Shown: positions 1 to 8,614, counted from the first letter of the stretch. The stretch: DNA of 37,303 nt from an uncultured Clostridia bacterium (GCA_947624195.1 CANQJH010000018.1:1-37303), one strand, 5' to 3'. Notes: generated by a model from the letters alone, not told the origin. Numbers and translations: made by a program.

Positions 1-84
1 TACTCCTGCTAAGATTAACATTATCACAATTGTAACTACTAGCGCTACTAATGTGATTCCCTTTTGTTCTACTTTTCTTTTCAT
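1..84 (-). CDS. Prepilin-like protein, N-terminal fragment (runs off the left edge)
   Basis: Twenty-eight codons are visible before the window edge. The protein starts MKRKVEQKGITLVALVVTIV and continues as one hydrophobic helix. A short basic stretch ending in Lys-Gly, then Ile-Thr-Leu and about 20 hydrophobic residues, is the class III (prepilin peptidase) signal pattern of type IV pilins and pseudopilins; the GITLVALVVTIV form is common in Clostridia. The start is fixed by AGAGGT six bases upstream. An in-frame ATG 18 bases further up has a poorly placed ribosome site. The rest of the protein and any pilus assembly genes lie outside the window, so its exact role is unknown. The other prepilin-like protein in the window is at 9916-11058. 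Confidence 0.75.
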   Translation of the reverse strand, partial: MKRKVEQKGITLVALVVTIVIMLILAGV

Positions 85-444
85 TTTTTTACCTCTTTTC
101 ATTCTCTTGTTTTCTTTACCTCCCTCTGCTTATTTTTTCAGCTACTTCATTTGTTCTTTTTAAGCACTTTCATTGCTTCTTTTCTTTAGTGCTTGTACTT
201 TATCTTTTTTAATCACTTTTATCGCTTCTTTTCAGTGCTTACATTTGCCTATTTTTTCAGTACTTTCACGGTTTACTTTTTAACACTTTCATTTGTTCTA
301 ATTTCAGCTTTTAATTCCTTCGTTTTTTTACTTCTTGCATTCTCACTTTTCCTCCTATGTATAATTATTTTTACAAAACCTTTGCATTGTAATGTGTAAT
401 CTAGATGTTTACATAACCTCCTAAAATCTTTATAATTAACGCAC
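85..444. repeat. Pyrimidine-rich non-coding stretch with degenerate repeats
   Basis: No convincing gene is seen here. On the plus strand the pattern CACTTTNATNGCTTCTTTTC followed by AGTGCTT recurs in degenerate form between about 160 and 310, at roughly 45-base intervals. On the minus strand the stretch is the likely leader of the prepilin-like gene. It also holds well-formed AGGAGG sequences before only very short frames. The 741 bases between the prepilin-like gene and the Rpn-type gene otherwise contain the terminator at 445-487, the (GT)14 tract at 531-558 with its small frame, and plain AT-rich sequence from 604 to 825. Confidence 0.4.
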
Positions 445-487
445 AAAAAAGCCATGTATTTTAGATTCCACTAAAACACATAGCTTT
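445..487 (-). terminator. Rho-independent terminator
   Basis: A 17-bp stem (arms 451-467 and 474-490 at the outer limits, 6-base loop) pairs fully on the minus strand if two G-U pairs are allowed. It is followed on that strand by TTTTTTG. On the plus strand the same two positions are mismatches, so the minus strand is the likely RNA. It lies downstream of the small (AC)14 frame and the Rpn-type gene. Confidence 0.65.
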
Positions 488-524
488 ATTTTCTATGTTT
501 TCATTTATTTCTCTTATTTTTAAA

Positions 525-587
<63 letters not shown>

Positions 588-825
588 TTTGCTGTTTGCT
601 CCTTTTTCTTATGTTTTTACTTTTACATTTTTGAGCATTAAAGTTTAACCATTTTTGTACATTCTTATTTTATCATTAGCAATATTTTACTATATTAAGT
701 TTTATGTTGTCAATAATTTTTATATATATTTTTTTACTTACTTTAAAGAATTGCATTTATTTTTTATTCGACGTTTTACTTTTATTTTTTTACTTTACCT
801 ATATTTTTGCAATTAGCTTTCTACA

Positions 826-1545
826 TTACACAGCTTGACTTTGCATTTCCTTTTTTATTTTTTCTAGTTCTTGCTCATTCGCATTTGTATACTCTTTTAT
901 TAAATCGTCTTTTACTTTGCCCTTTATCATTTTTCTTATAATTTTTAGTCTTTCTTCTAGCTTTCCAGACTTTTTACCATCAGCTAGTCCAGCTTTTCTG
1001 CCCTTAGCTATTCCGTCAACTAGTCCGGTTTTTTTGCCTTCCTCAAACCAACTGTCTCTTTCTCTTATTAATACTTCATCAATGTGCATCATTTCTGTTC
1101 CCTCCTCCTCTAATTTTTTTAGAACTTCTTTTTCTTCTTTCCATTTCTTTTGTCCTGTATATAGTACTATCCCTATTACTACTGGTTGTTTATATCCTTT
1201 TGCATTTATTTGCTTCTCATCTAATGCTTGCCTGATTACTAAAGACTTATACTCACACATCCTTATTCTCATCCTTGGATCTATTGCTCTTTGATGTTCT
1301 ATTATTATATATATTTCTCCTAATTCTTTTCTATTTACTATTTTATATACTATATCTGATATTTTGTTTTTTAGTTCATTACTTACAAAACTATTTGTAT
1401 AATTTTCGATGTTTGCTTCTTTTAATTTGTCTTCTTCTTTTAGCTTTAATGATTTATTTATAAATATTTTTCCTTCTTTTTTGTTCATTAAAACTTTTCT
1501 TATTTCTTTATCATGTGGATTATTTATGTATTCCTGTATATACAA
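826..1545 (-). CDS. Rpn/YhgA family PD-(D/E)XK nuclease
   Basis: This 239-residue protein resembles the Rpn (recombination-promoting nuclease, formerly YhgA-like putative transposase) family. In E. coli, RpnA-type members are DNA endonucleases that raise RecA-independent recombination. Visible hallmarks are NPHDKEIRKVL near the N-terminus, SDIVYKI (catalytic Asp about residue 64), IYIIIEHQ (the E-x-Q part of the PD-(D/E)XK core) and VVIGIVLYTGQKKW. The C-terminal 80 residues are charged, with Gly-Lys/Asp-Gly repeats and a helical end, as is usual for the family. The start is TTG, chosen because GGAGG lies 10 bases upstream and the family's HDK motif follows at once. It stands alone, with divergent hpf on one side. 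Family assignment is fairly sure; the role here is not. Confidence 0.8.
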   Translation of the reverse strand: MYIQEYINNPHDKEIRKVLMNKKEGKIFINKSLKLKEEDKLKEANIENYTNSFVSNELKNKISDIVYKIVNRKELGEIYIIIEHQRAIDPRMRIRMCEYKSLVIRQALDEKQINAKGYKQPVVIGIVLYTGQKKWKEEKEVLKKLEEEGTEMMHIDEVLIRERDSWFEEGKKTGLVDGIAKGRKAGLADGKKSGKLEERLKIIRKMIKGKVKDDLIKEYTNANEQELEKIKKEMQSQAV

Positions 1546-1563
1546 TACTTCTGTTCCTCCTTT

Positions 1564-1592
1564 ATTATAGAAAATTTTTTCTTATTTTTCAA
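1564..1592 (-). promoter_or_regulatory. SigA-type promoter of the Rpn-type gene
   Basis: TTGAAA (1587-1592), 17-base spacer, TATAAT (1564-1569). The AAAGGAGG ribosome site follows the -10 box almost directly, so a transcript starting at the usual distance would begin inside or next to its own Shine-Dalgarno. Confidence 0.55.
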
Positions 1593-2127
1593 TACTTTTT
1601 AAAAAATATTAATTATTTTTCGTTAGAGTTTTTATTTCAATTGTTTTTCATTACTTTTTGTTATTATCAGCTGTGAATTGTAACTTAGAAATTCATTTAT
1701 TTTTTCACTTGATGTATTTTCCGTTAGTGATAAAACTGTAATTTATTTCATAATAAACACAGTCGTATTTGAAAAGATTAATCTTATAATTTTAAACTTT
1801 TAATTTGGGAATTTTTTTAGAATCTCAAAATTAAATGAATAAACTAATTTGGATATTTAAATATGTACATATTTTTTGTTATTATATACCATATTTTGTC
1901 AAATATCAATAGGATTTTTAAATAATTTTCATAAACTTGTCGACAAAATTCGACAATAGTGAAATGCGCCCCATTCTGTATTTTTCATTAAATGGCTATC
2001 TATTTTTCTGTCTACGTTTCAATTTGTTTATCTATTATTTTTTATCACTTCCTATTATAATAAACTTTTTTATTTATTGCAACATTTTTTATTTTTCATC
2101 TTATTATTAATATCTTTCATAAAATAC
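1593..2127. other. AT-rich intergenic region between divergent rpn-type and hpf genes
   Basis: No ORF with a credible ribosome site is seen. The only notable signals are the paired Spo0A-box-like motifs at 1937-1956 and the short GC-richer stretch GAAATGCGCCCC just after them. The rest is low-complexity A/T. Confidence 0.6.
1937..1956. promoter_or_regulatory. Paired Spo0A-box-like sites
   Basis: TTGTCGACAA is followed after three bases by TTCGACAA. The second half read on the minus strand is TTGTCGAA, a perfect match to the Spo0A box TGTCGAA. The first is TGTCGAC (6 of 7). They lie about 240 bases before the hpf start and 345 bases before the Rpn promoter. Spo0A control is inference, supported only by the SASP gene showing that the organism sporulates. 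Confidence 0.4.
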
Positions 2128-2156
2128 TTGATAATTTTAAAATTTTTCTATATAAT
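2128..2156 (+). promoter_or_regulatory. SigA-type promoter of hpf
   Basis: TTGATA (2128-2133), exactly 17 bases, then TATAAT (2151-2156). It lies 40 bases before the hpf start codon. Confidence 0.75.
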
Positions 2157-2195
2157 GTAACTGTAAAATCTTTTAAATTTGAAAGGAGAATTTGT

Positions 2196-2729
2196 ATGAA
2201 TTTAAACATAACTGGAAAAGATTTTGAATTAACTGATTCTATTAAAAATTATATAGAAGATAAAGTTAACAAATTATCTAAGTATATAGGAGATGAATTT
2301 GATGCCACTGCCACCTTAAAAATAGAGGGCAATGAGCAAGTTGCTGAAATTAGAATTACATTTGCTGGAGAAGTTATTAAAGCTGTTACAGCAAGTAAAG
2401 ATTTGTATTCTTCTGTTGACAAAGACATAGACATTTTGGAGGGACAAATTAGAAAAATCAAGACAAAAAAAGATAAACAAAATATGACTGATACAATCAG
2501 ATTTCAAAACTCTCAAGGCGGACAGGACAGTGATGACATAGAGGGTGAAATTATAAAAACTATTTACTATAGCATCAAACCTCTTACACCTGAAGATGCC
2601 AAACTTGTACTAGAGGGAGATGTTAAAAACAAATTTTTACCTTTTATAAATGTAGATACCAACAAAGTAAATGTAATATACAAACTAAAAGATGGTAAAA
2701 ACTTTGGTATGCTTGAACCAGAGGACTAA
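2196..2729 (+). CDS. hpf: Ribosome hibernation-promoting factor, long form
   Basis: Long-form HPF (RaiA/YvyD family) binds the 30S decoding region and joins two 70S ribosomes into inactive 100S dimers in stationary phase or stress. The 177 residues match the usual length. Residues 1 to about 100 form the beta-alpha-beta-beta-beta-alpha HPF domain (MNLNITGKDFELTDSIKNYI at the start). A loose linker follows, then a C-terminal dimerisation domain from about 120, with the familiar KPLTPEDAKLVLE segment. AAAGGAG stands well placed before the ATG. The gene is monocistronic, with its own promoter at 2128 and a terminator directly after it. Confidence 0.96.
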   Translation: MNLNITGKDFELTDSIKNYIEDKVNKLSKYIGDEFDATATLKIEGNEQVAEIRITFAGEVIKAVTASKDLYSSVDKDIDILEGQIRKIKTKKDKQNMTDTIRFQNSQGGQDSDDIEGEIIKTIYYSIKPLTPEDAKLVLEGDVKNKFLPFINVDTNKVNVIYKLKDGKNFGMLEPED

Positions 2730-2738
2730 CATAAAACG

Positions 2739-2773
2739 AAAGAGAGATTATTAAGTATTTTATCTCTCTTTTA
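2739..2773 (+). terminator. Rho-independent terminator of hpf
   Basis: AAAGAGAGAT pairs with ATCTCTCTTT around a loop of about 13 bases, followed by a T-run, 10 bases after the hpf stop codon. Confidence 0.8.
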
Positions 2774-2837
2774 TATTGTTTAATAAAAATCACATCGCAG
2801 ACTGTACATTTTTAGCGAAGAAAGGAATTGATATAAA

Positions 2838-4280
2838 GTGAAATATGATGTTATTGTAATAGGTATGGGCCCTAGCTCAGTTTTTTTAGCTTATGAACTT
2901 GTGAAATTACATAAAGCTAAAAATATATTATTAATTGAAGAGGGCAAAAAAGTTGAAGATAGAAAATGCCCTATTGAAAAAGCTGGTAAATGTGTTAAGT
3001 GTAGACCATTTTGCAACATTACAAGTGGTTTTTCTGGTGCTGGCGCTTTTTCTGACGGAAAGCTTTCTTTATATAATCCTGACGATGATGATATTTATGT
3101 AGGTGGCGAGCTTCATAAATATATAGGAGTTAAGGAAACTAAGGATTTGATTGATTATACAGATAAGATTTATCTTGATTTTGGTGCTGATAAAAAATTA
3201 GAGGGCACTGAACACAAAGACGAAATAAAAAAGATATATGATAAGGCTAAGAAAAATGAAATTAATCTTATAAATATTCCTATTAGACATTTAGGCACAG
3301 AAAAAAGTCATGAACTTTACGGCAAAATAGAACAGTTTTTGGCTAATAACAATGTCAATATGAAATTTAACTGTATTGTTGCAGACATCATAGTACAAGA
3401 CAATCACATAAAAGGTGTTAAAGTTAAAGATTCAAATTTAATAGATGACCCAAAAGCACCTACCGAGGACATATTCGCTGAAAATGTTGTAATCGCTGTT
3501 GGCAGAAAAGGTGCAAATTGGCTAACTAATTTGTGTGAAAAGCATAAAATAAAAACAGAAGCTGGAGTTGTTGATATTGGCGTTAGATACGAGCTTCCAG
3601 ATGAGATTATGAAAGATGTAAATAGTTATATGTATGAGGGAAAATTCATTGGTCATCCCGAACCTTTTGGTGATAAAGTTAGAACTTTTTGTCAAAATCC
3701 AAGTGGCTTTGTTGCCCCTGAAGTTTATGATAATAACTTGACTTTGGTAAATGGTCACTCATACAAGGATAGAAAAAGTACTAATACCAATTTAGCCATT
3801 TTAGTTTCGCACCATTTCAATCATCCATTTAATAAACCTATTGATTATGGAAGAAATGTTGCAAAAAATTTAAATGAGCTTGGTGGTGGAAATGTTGTAG
3901 TTCAAAGAATAGGAGATATTTATAGAGGAAAACGTACATGGCAAGATGAACTTGATAATAATAAAGTTGTGCCTACTCTTAAAGCTGCAGTTCCAGGAGA
4001 TATAACCTTTGCACTTGGCTATAGAACCATGACCAATATTCTTCAATTTATTAGACAAATGGATAAAGTGGTAGAGGGATTTGCTGACCCTGCCAATTTA
4101 TTGTATGGTCCTGAAATAAAATTTTATAGTAATAAAGTTGTTATTGATAAAAGTCTTGAAACTAGCATTAAAGGCTTGTATTCTATTGGAGATGGCGGAG
4201 GACTTACTCGCGGACTTATGATGGCATCTTGTTCTGGAGTGTACTTGGCTAGAGTTTTGGCTAATAAAATAGCCGATTAA
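2838..4280 (+). CDS. COG2509-type FAD-dependent oxidoreductase
   Basis: A 480-residue flavoprotein of the uncharacterised COG2509 dehydrogenase family. The N-terminal Rossmann motif is IGMGPSS (residues 8-14), a variant of GxGxxG, and an acidic residue ends strand 2 (LLIEEG). A cysteine cluster (C44, C52, C55, C59) is followed by SGFSGAGAFSDGKLS, the diagnostic segment of the family. Near the C-terminus GLYSIGDGGGLTRGLMMA is the second FAD-binding motif. The substrate is not known. The start is GTG, with AAAGGAA about 10 bases upstream and the Rossmann strand beginning at residue 3. It converges on rpsT and shares its terminator. The closest named relatives are annotated only as NAD(P)/FAD-dependent oxidoreductases, so no pathway is proposed. 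Confidence 0.88.
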   Translation: MKYDVIVIGMGPSSVFLAYELVKLHKAKNILLIEEGKKVEDRKCPIEKAGKCVKCRPFCNITSGFSGAGAFSDGKLSLYNPDDDDIYVGGELHKYIGVKETKDLIDYTDKIYLDFGADKKLEGTEHKDEIKKIYDKAKKNEINLINIPIRHLGTEKSHELYGKIEQFLANNNVNMKFNCIVADIIVQDNHIKGVKVKDSNLIDDPKAPTEDIFAENVVIAVGRKGANWLTNLCEKHKIKTEAGVVDIGVRYELPDEIMKDVNSYMYEGKFIGHPEPFGDKVRTFCQNPSGFVAPEVYDNNLTLVNGHSYKDRKSTNTNLAILVSHHFNHPFNKPIDYGRNVAKNLNELGGGNVVVQRIGDIYRGKRTWQDELDNNKVVPTLKAAVPGDITFALGYRTMTNILQFIRQMDKVVEGFADPANLLYGPEIKFYSNKVVIDKSLETSIKGLYSIGDGGGLTRGLMMASCSGVYLARVLANKIAD

Positions 4281-4310
4281 ACTTAGCTTACACATTTAGT
4301 AGAAAGTTAA

Positions 4311-4362
4311 AAAGAACCCTTGATGAGGTGATGTAAAATACTCACTTCATTATAGGGTCTTT
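4311..4362. terminator. Bidirectional terminator between the flavoprotein gene and rpsT
   Basis: AAAGAACCCT...TGAGGTGA pairs imperfectly with TCACTTCA...AGGGTCTTT, with A-runs on the left and T-runs on the right. It can therefore serve both convergent genes. Confidence 0.7.
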
Positions 4363-4367
4363 AATTA

Positions 4368-4817
4368 TTATTCTGCTTTTTTTGTTGTTTTTTTAGTAGT
4401 AGTTGTTTTCTTTGTAGTTGTCTTTTTTGTTGCTGTTTTAGTCGTAGTTTTTTTTGCTTTTGAAGCTTCTTTTTCTTCTACTGGAGCTTCTTTAACTTCT
4501 ACTTCTTTAACTTCAGCTTTTTTTGTTTCGGTCTTTTTTGCTGGAGCTTTTTTTGTATCTAGCTTAACAGCAAGTTTTTTATCTAATTTAGCTTTTTTTC
4601 TAGAAGCTGCATTTTTAGAAATCACTCCCTTAGTTGCTGCTTGGTCTATTGCCTTTTTGGCTAATCTTAATAATTCTCCTGCTACTTCTTCTCCCTTAGC
4701 ATTTGCTGATTCATATTTTTTAACAGCTGTTTTATACGCTGATTTAATCATATTATTATTTAGTGTTTTCTTTTCAGCAATTTTTACTCTCTTTATAGCT
4801 GACTTAATATTTGGCAT
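4368..4817 (-). CDS. rpsT: 30S ribosomal protein S20 with an H1-like C-terminal tail
   Basis: S20 binds 16S rRNA early in 30S assembly. Residues 1-88 are an ordinary S20: [20 protein letters not shown] at the start, then the three-helix bundle ending near [15 protein letters not shown]. About 60 further residues follow, made almost only of Lys, Thr, Ala, Glu and Val (for example [18 protein letters not shown]). Typical S20 is 85-90 residues, so the 149-residue length comes from this tail. The start is ATG at 4817, seven bases after GAGGAGGT. A longer reading from a GTG that overlaps the Shine-Dalgarno is rejected. It is a single gene with its own promoter. The tail resembles the one on TopA in this window. 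Confidence 0.95.
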   Translation of the reverse strand: MPNIKSAIKRVKIAEKKTLNNNMIKSAYKTAVKKYESANAKGEEVAGELLRLAKKAIDQAATKGVISKNAASRKKAKLDKKLAVKLDTKKAPAKKTETKKAEVKEVEVKEAPVEEKEASKAKKTTTKTATKKTTTKKTTTTKKTTKKAE

Positions 4818-4859
4818 TATTTGCACCTCCTCTTAGTGTATTAATTTATAACATTAACT

Positions 4860-4888
4860 ATTATATCACGTTTTTTTATCTTGTGCAA
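4860..4888 (-). promoter_or_regulatory. SigA-type promoter of rpsT
   Basis: On the minus strand TTGCAC (4883-4888), 17 bases, TATAAT (4860-4865), 43 bases before the rpsT start. Confidence 0.7.
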
Positions 4889-4920
4889 GACATTTAGCTA
4901 ATTTTGTATGTACTTTTTAG

Positions 4921-4957
4921 CAAAAACAAGAAACTACCTTTAGAGCAGTTTCTTGTT
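4921..4957 (-). terminator. Terminator of the SASP gene
   Basis: AACAAGAAACT and AGTTTCTTGTT form an 11-bp perfect stem. On the minus strand a TTTTTG run follows, 55 bases after the SASP stop codon. Confidence 0.8.
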
Positions 4958-5011
4958 TCAATTTTAAATTTTATTCTTACGTTAATAATTTCAAACTAAT
5001 TTGTTAGGAAA

Positions 5012-5209
5012 CTATTTCATTTGAGATTCAGCTTTTTGAATCATTTTCTTTACCATGTTTCCACCTATTCTTCCAGCGTCTCTTGCAGATATATCACCAT
5101 TGTATCCATCTTTTAAAGAAACACCAACTTCATTAGCTACTTCATATTTGAATTTGTTTAATGCGTCAGTAGCTTCTGGAACTGCCTTGTAATTACTATT
5201 TGTTGCCAT
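5012..5209 (-). CDS. Alpha/beta-type small acid-soluble spore protein
   Basis: SASPs coat and protect DNA in the dormant spore and are degraded by the GPR protease at germination. The 65-residue protein (typical length 60-70) carries both family signatures. The GPR cleavage region is FKYEVANEVGV, and the second helix is GDISARDAGRIGGNMVKKMI, which matches the conserved RxxGxxGGxMVKxMI pattern. The start is ATG at 5209, preceded by AGGAGG at 8 bases; the GTG three codons upstream lies inside the ribosome site. A forespore SigG promoter would be expected, but I could not place one confidently. The gene is direct evidence that the organism makes endospores. Confidence 0.95.
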   Translation of the reverse strand: MATNSNYKAVPEATDALNKFKYEVANEVGVSLKDGYNGDISARDAGRIGGNMVKKMIQKAESQMK

Positions 5210-5389
5210 GTTTTTCACCTCCTGAATTTCTATTAAAAAAGTTTAAAAATTATTTTTCAATAAAAGTAATTTTTAATTTTCTTTTTCAATATATAGGATG
5301 TGCATTAATTTATTTTTTAATCTGGTAATTAATTGCATTTTTAAATTATTTTGGAAATTTTTAAAATTTATTGTTGTATTTTATTATTT

Positions 5390-5442
5390 CAAAAATGAAT
5401 ATAGTTGTTTTTGCATGAAAAAACAACCTATATTCATTTTTA
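5390..5442 (-). terminator. Terminator of the gatCAB operon
   Basis: A stem of about 20 bp with one bulged base, AAAATGAATATAG(G)TTGTTTTT and its complement, 12 bases after the gatB stop codon. On the minus strand it ends in TTTTT. Confidence 0.8.
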
Positions 5443-5453
5443 ATTAATTATTA

Positions 5454-6893
5454 TTATTTTTTTAATTCTTCCAAAAACAACTCATTTAACATTTTAGGAT
5501 TTGCTTTGCCCTTTGTTTCTTTCATCGCTTGACCTACCAAAAATCCTAATGCTCTGTCCTTACCAGCTTTGAAATCAGCAACTGATTGTGGGTTTGCTTC
5601 AAGTATTTTTAGTACTACGTCCTTTATGGCATTTGCGTCTGAAATTTGAACCCAACCTTTTTCCTCTACTATAGTTTTTGGATCTCTTGGATTTTCAAAA
5701 AGTTCATCCAAAACTTTCTTACCAATGCTTGAACTTATTGTTCCATCGTCAATTAATTTAACTAAACTTGCTAAATGTTCTGCTGTAAATGGTATTTGCT
5801 CTGGTTCTAGTTCCTTTTCATTTAAAATTCTTGATATATCTGAGTTCAACCAATTGCATACAGCTTTGTAATTTTTGCATATTTCCCCTGCTTTTTCAAA
5901 TAAACCTGAAAATGTTTTTGATGAAGTTAAACTGTTTGCATCTTTTTCAGATAAGCCCAACTCTGCCATATATCTAGCTTTTCTGCTTTCTGGCATTTCT
6001 GGAAGTTCTGCCCTTATTTTTTCAATGTACTCATTTGATAATCTAATTGCTACTAAATCAGGCTCTGGGAAGTACCTATAATCTTGAGCGTCTTCTTTGT
6101 CTCTCATTTGATATGTTCTTCCGTCCATGTCATCCCATCTTAGAGTTTCTTGAGTAATTACATTGCCGTGTTCTACTTCATATATTTGTCTATCTTTTTC
6201 ATAATCAATAGCTCTTTGGATTGATTTAAATGAGTTCATATTTTTCATTTCACATCTTGTTCCAAATGGTTCGCCCTTTTTATGTACAGATACATTTACA
6301 TCTGCTCTTAAAGAGCCCTCTTGCATTTTGCAGTCTGATACATCAATGTATTGCAATATTGATTTTAATTTTTTTAAATATCTGTCTGCTTCTAAGCTTG
6401 ACCTAATATCTGGCTCTGATACAATTTCAATAAGTGGTACTCCTGCTCTGTTTAAATCAACCAAGCTTCCTCCTGAAAACTCATTGTGATTTAATTTTCC
6501 AGCATCGTCCTCTATGTGAATTCTTAAAATTCTTATTTTTTTAGGGTTTCCAAAATCATCTTCTATTTCAATATATCCGTTTTCACATAGTGGTTTATCG
6601 AACTGCGAAATTTGATAAGCTTTTGGCGTGTCTGGATAAAAATAATTTTTTCTATCATTTTTGCTATCTTTAGAAATACTGCAGTTTGTAGCTAGTCCCG
6701 CTTTTACTGCATATTCTACTACTTTTTCGTTTAATACAGGTAAAGCTCCTGGCATAGCTGTACATACTGGGCAGATATGTGTATTTGGCTCTGCTCCAAA
6801 ATCTGTTGGGCATGAGCAAAATATTTTTGTTTTTGTTGACAATTCAGCGTGGACTTCTAGTCCAACTACTAATTCATAATCTTCCTTTGCCAT
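5454..6893 (-). CDS. gatB: Asp/Glu-tRNA amidotransferase subunit B
   Basis: GatB is the kinase and tRNA-binding subunit of GatCAB. It phosphorylates Glu-tRNA(Gln) or Asp-tRNA(Asn), and ammonia from GatA converts the product to Gln-tRNA or Asn-tRNA. The 479 residues match the family length. The N-terminus YELVVGLEVHAEL, then STKTKIFC and CPVCTAMPGALPVLN, are the GatB cradle signatures, with YFYPDTPKAYQISQFD next. The C-terminal YqeY-like tail ends with GFLVGQAMKETKGKANP. The start at 6893 follows AAAGGA at 7 bases. An open frame extends 12 codons upstream, but without a better ribosome site. It is the last gene of gatC-tmk-gatA-gatB and is followed by a strong terminator. Confidence 0.97.
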   Translation of the reverse strand: MAKEDYELVVGLEVHAELSTKTKIFCSCPTDFGAEPNTHICPVCTAMPGALPVLNEKVVEYAVKAGLATNCSISKDSKNDRKNYFYPDTPKAYQISQFDKPLCENGYIEIEDDFGNPKKIRILRIHIEDDAGKLNHNEFSGGSLVDLNRAGVPLIEIVSEPDIRSSLEADRYLKKLKSILQYIDVSDCKMQEGSLRADVNVSVHKKGEPFGTRCEMKNMNSFKSIQRAIDYEKDRQIYEVEHGNVITQETLRWDDMDGRTYQMRDKEDAQDYRYFPEPDLVAIRLSNEYIEKIRAELPEMPESRKARYMAELGLSEKDANSLTSSKTFSGLFEKAGEICKNYKAVCNWLNSDISRILNEKELEPEQIPFTAEHLASLVKLIDDGTISSSIGKKVLDELFENPRDPKTIVEEKGWVQISDANAIKDVVLKILEANPQSVADFKAGKDRALGFLVGQAMKETKGKANPKMLNELFLEELKK

Positions 6894-6997
6894 TTTGTTT
6901 CCTTTCTTCGCTTTAAATTTTTGAAACACAGATATCGCTGATACTAATTTGCTTTGCTTAATATCCGTTTTTCAAACTCTTCAAAGCATTGCTAGTT

Positions 6998-8476
6998 TTA
7001 CTTTTTGAATGTAGGTTTATAATTTTCTCTAAATTTAATTTTTTGTTCAAATGTGTATGCTGCATTTAAAATGGTTTCTTCTGCAAATCTATCCCCTATA
7101 AGTTGCATACCTATTGGCATTCCATTACTATCTACTCCACATGGTAGTGAGATTGCTGGAATACTTGCTATATTTATCGAAACAGTGCATATATCTGCCA
7201 AGTACATTTGAAGTGGATTTTCTTTCTTTTCTCCAATCTTAAATGCTGTTGTTGGAGATACTGGTGTTAAAAGTACATCATATTTCTTAAACTGCTCGTC
7301 GAATTTTTGCTTTACAAATGTACGTACTTTTTGTGCTTTTTTATAATATGCGTCATAATAGCCTGATGAAAGCACATAAGTTCCTAAAATAATTCTCCTT
7401 TTAACTTCATCTCCAAATCCCTCTGTTCTTGAATTTGTGTACAATTCTTTTAGACTAGAGAAATTAGTAGTTCTATGTCCATATCTTATTCCGTCAAATC
7501 TTCCAAGGTTTGAGCTAGCTTCTGCACAAGCAATGATGTAATATGTTGCTAAAGCGTATTCTGCAACATTTAGTGAACATTCCTCAACTGTTGCTCCTAG
7601 CTCTTTATAAACTTCTATTGCTTCGTATAATTTATCTTTTACTTCTTTATCAATGCCATCTCCAAAAAATTCTTTTGGAACACCTATTTTAAGTTCCTTT
7701 ACATCATTTTTTAATGATGTAGTGTAATCAATTTTTGGAGTATCATATGATGTAGAATCTTTTTCATCATGTCCTGCAATAACATTTAAAAGCATTGCGC
7801 AGTCTGTTACGTCTTTTGTAATTGGTCCAACTTGGTCAAGTGATGACGCAAATGCTACTAAACCATATCTTGAAACCAATCCGTATGTAGGTTTTAGTCC
7901 AACTACTCCGCAAAGTGAAGCTGGTTGACGAATTGATCCTCCTGTATCTGAGCCCAATGCCCATGGTACCATATTGGTTGCCACTGCAGCTGCTGAGCCT
8001 CCTGATGAACCTCCCGGAACTTTGTTTAAATCCCATGGGTTGTGAGTTACTTTTATTGCCGAATTTTCTGTTGAGCTTCCCATAGCAAACTCGTCCATAT
8101 TTAGCTTTCCTAAAATAGGCATTTTTTCATCTAAAACTTTTTCCACAACTGTTGCATTATATGGGGAAACAAAGTCCTCTAACATTTTTGAACTGCAGGT
8201 TGTTTTTATACCTTTTGTGCATAAATTATCTTTTATGCCAATTGGTATGCCTACTAAATTATTATTCCCCATATTGTCGTTTGTATTATTAATTTCATCA
8301 TCTGCTTTTTTTGCATCTGCCAAAGCTTCAGTTTCCGTAACGGTTACAAATGCTCCTACTTCATTTTCTTTCTCGTTAATTCTATCTAAATAGGCTTTTG
8401 TAATTTCGTAACTTGTAACTTCTTTGTTTTTTAATTTTTTTTGCAACTCGTGAACTGTTAATTCAGTTAAATCCAT
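6998..8476 (-). CDS. gatA: Asp/Glu-tRNA amidotransferase subunit A
   Basis: GatA is the amidase subunit that releases ammonia from glutamine for the tRNA-dependent step on GatB. It has 492 residues, a normal length. The amidase-signature Ser-cisSer-Lys triad is visible: K82 in [10 protein letters not shown]157 in [12 protein letters not shown] and S181 in [13 protein letters not shown]. The spacings (75 and 24 residues) equal those in characterised amidase-signature enzymes. The ribosome site AGAAAGGA is about 12 bases from the ATG, a little far. It sits 104 bases before gatB and 138 bases after tmk in one direction, so co-transcription is likely. The GatCAB route suggests that the organism lacks a dedicated GlnRS or AsnRS, or needs it for one of the two amides; that is inference. 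Confidence 0.97.
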   Translation of the reverse strand: MDLTELTVHELQKKLKNKEVTSYEITKAYLDRINEKENEVGAFVTVTETEALADAKKADDEINNTNDNMGNNNLVGIPIGIKDNLCTKGIKTTCSSKMLEDFVSPYNATVVEKVLDEKMPILGKLNMDEFAMGSSTENSAIKVTHNPWDLNKVPGGSSGGSAAAVATNMVPWALGSDTGGSIRQPASLCGVVGLKPTYGLVSRYGLVAFASSLDQVGPITKDVTDCAMLLNVIAGHDEKDSTSYDTPKIDYTTSLKNDVKELKIGVPKEFFGDGIDKEVKDKLYEAIEVYKELGATVEECSLNVAEYALATYYIIACAEASSNLGRFDGIRYGHRTTNFSSLKELYTNSRTEGFGDEVKRRIILGTYVLSSGYYDAYYKKAQKVRTFVKQKFDEQFKKYDVLLTPVSPTTAFKIGEKKENPLQMYLADICTVSINIASIPAISLPCGVDSNGMPIGMQLIGDRFAEETILNAAYTFEQKIKFRENYKPTFKK

Positions 8477-8614
8477 GTTTATTTATTTTTCCTTTCTAGC
8501 TTTCACTGTGTTTTAACAGTAAAACGCTTTACTTTTAGTTTTTTTGTTTTATGAAAAAACATCATTTTATTGCTTTTCCTTTTATTTCATTTAAATAATT
8601 TGACTTTGAGCACT

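Noticed and set aside
273-455. 60-codon minus-strand ORF between the terminator and the prepilin-like gene
   Set aside because: Its ATG lies in the terminator stem, it has no Shine-Dalgarno, and its composition fits non-coding repeats.
917-1294. Plus-strand ORF of 125 codons opposite the Rpn-type gene
   Set aside because: It is the reverse shadow of a recognisable protein, low in complexity (Ser/Phe/Leu), with no ribosome site.
826-1545. Full insertion sequence around the transposase-annotated Rpn family gene
   Set aside because: No terminal inverted repeats or target duplications flank it; Rpn proteins are nucleases, not DDE transposases.
4818-4826. Three-codon N-terminal extension of S20 from GTG
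   Set aside because: The GTG is part of the GAGGAGGTG ribosome site; the same artefact occurs for the SASP gene and murE.
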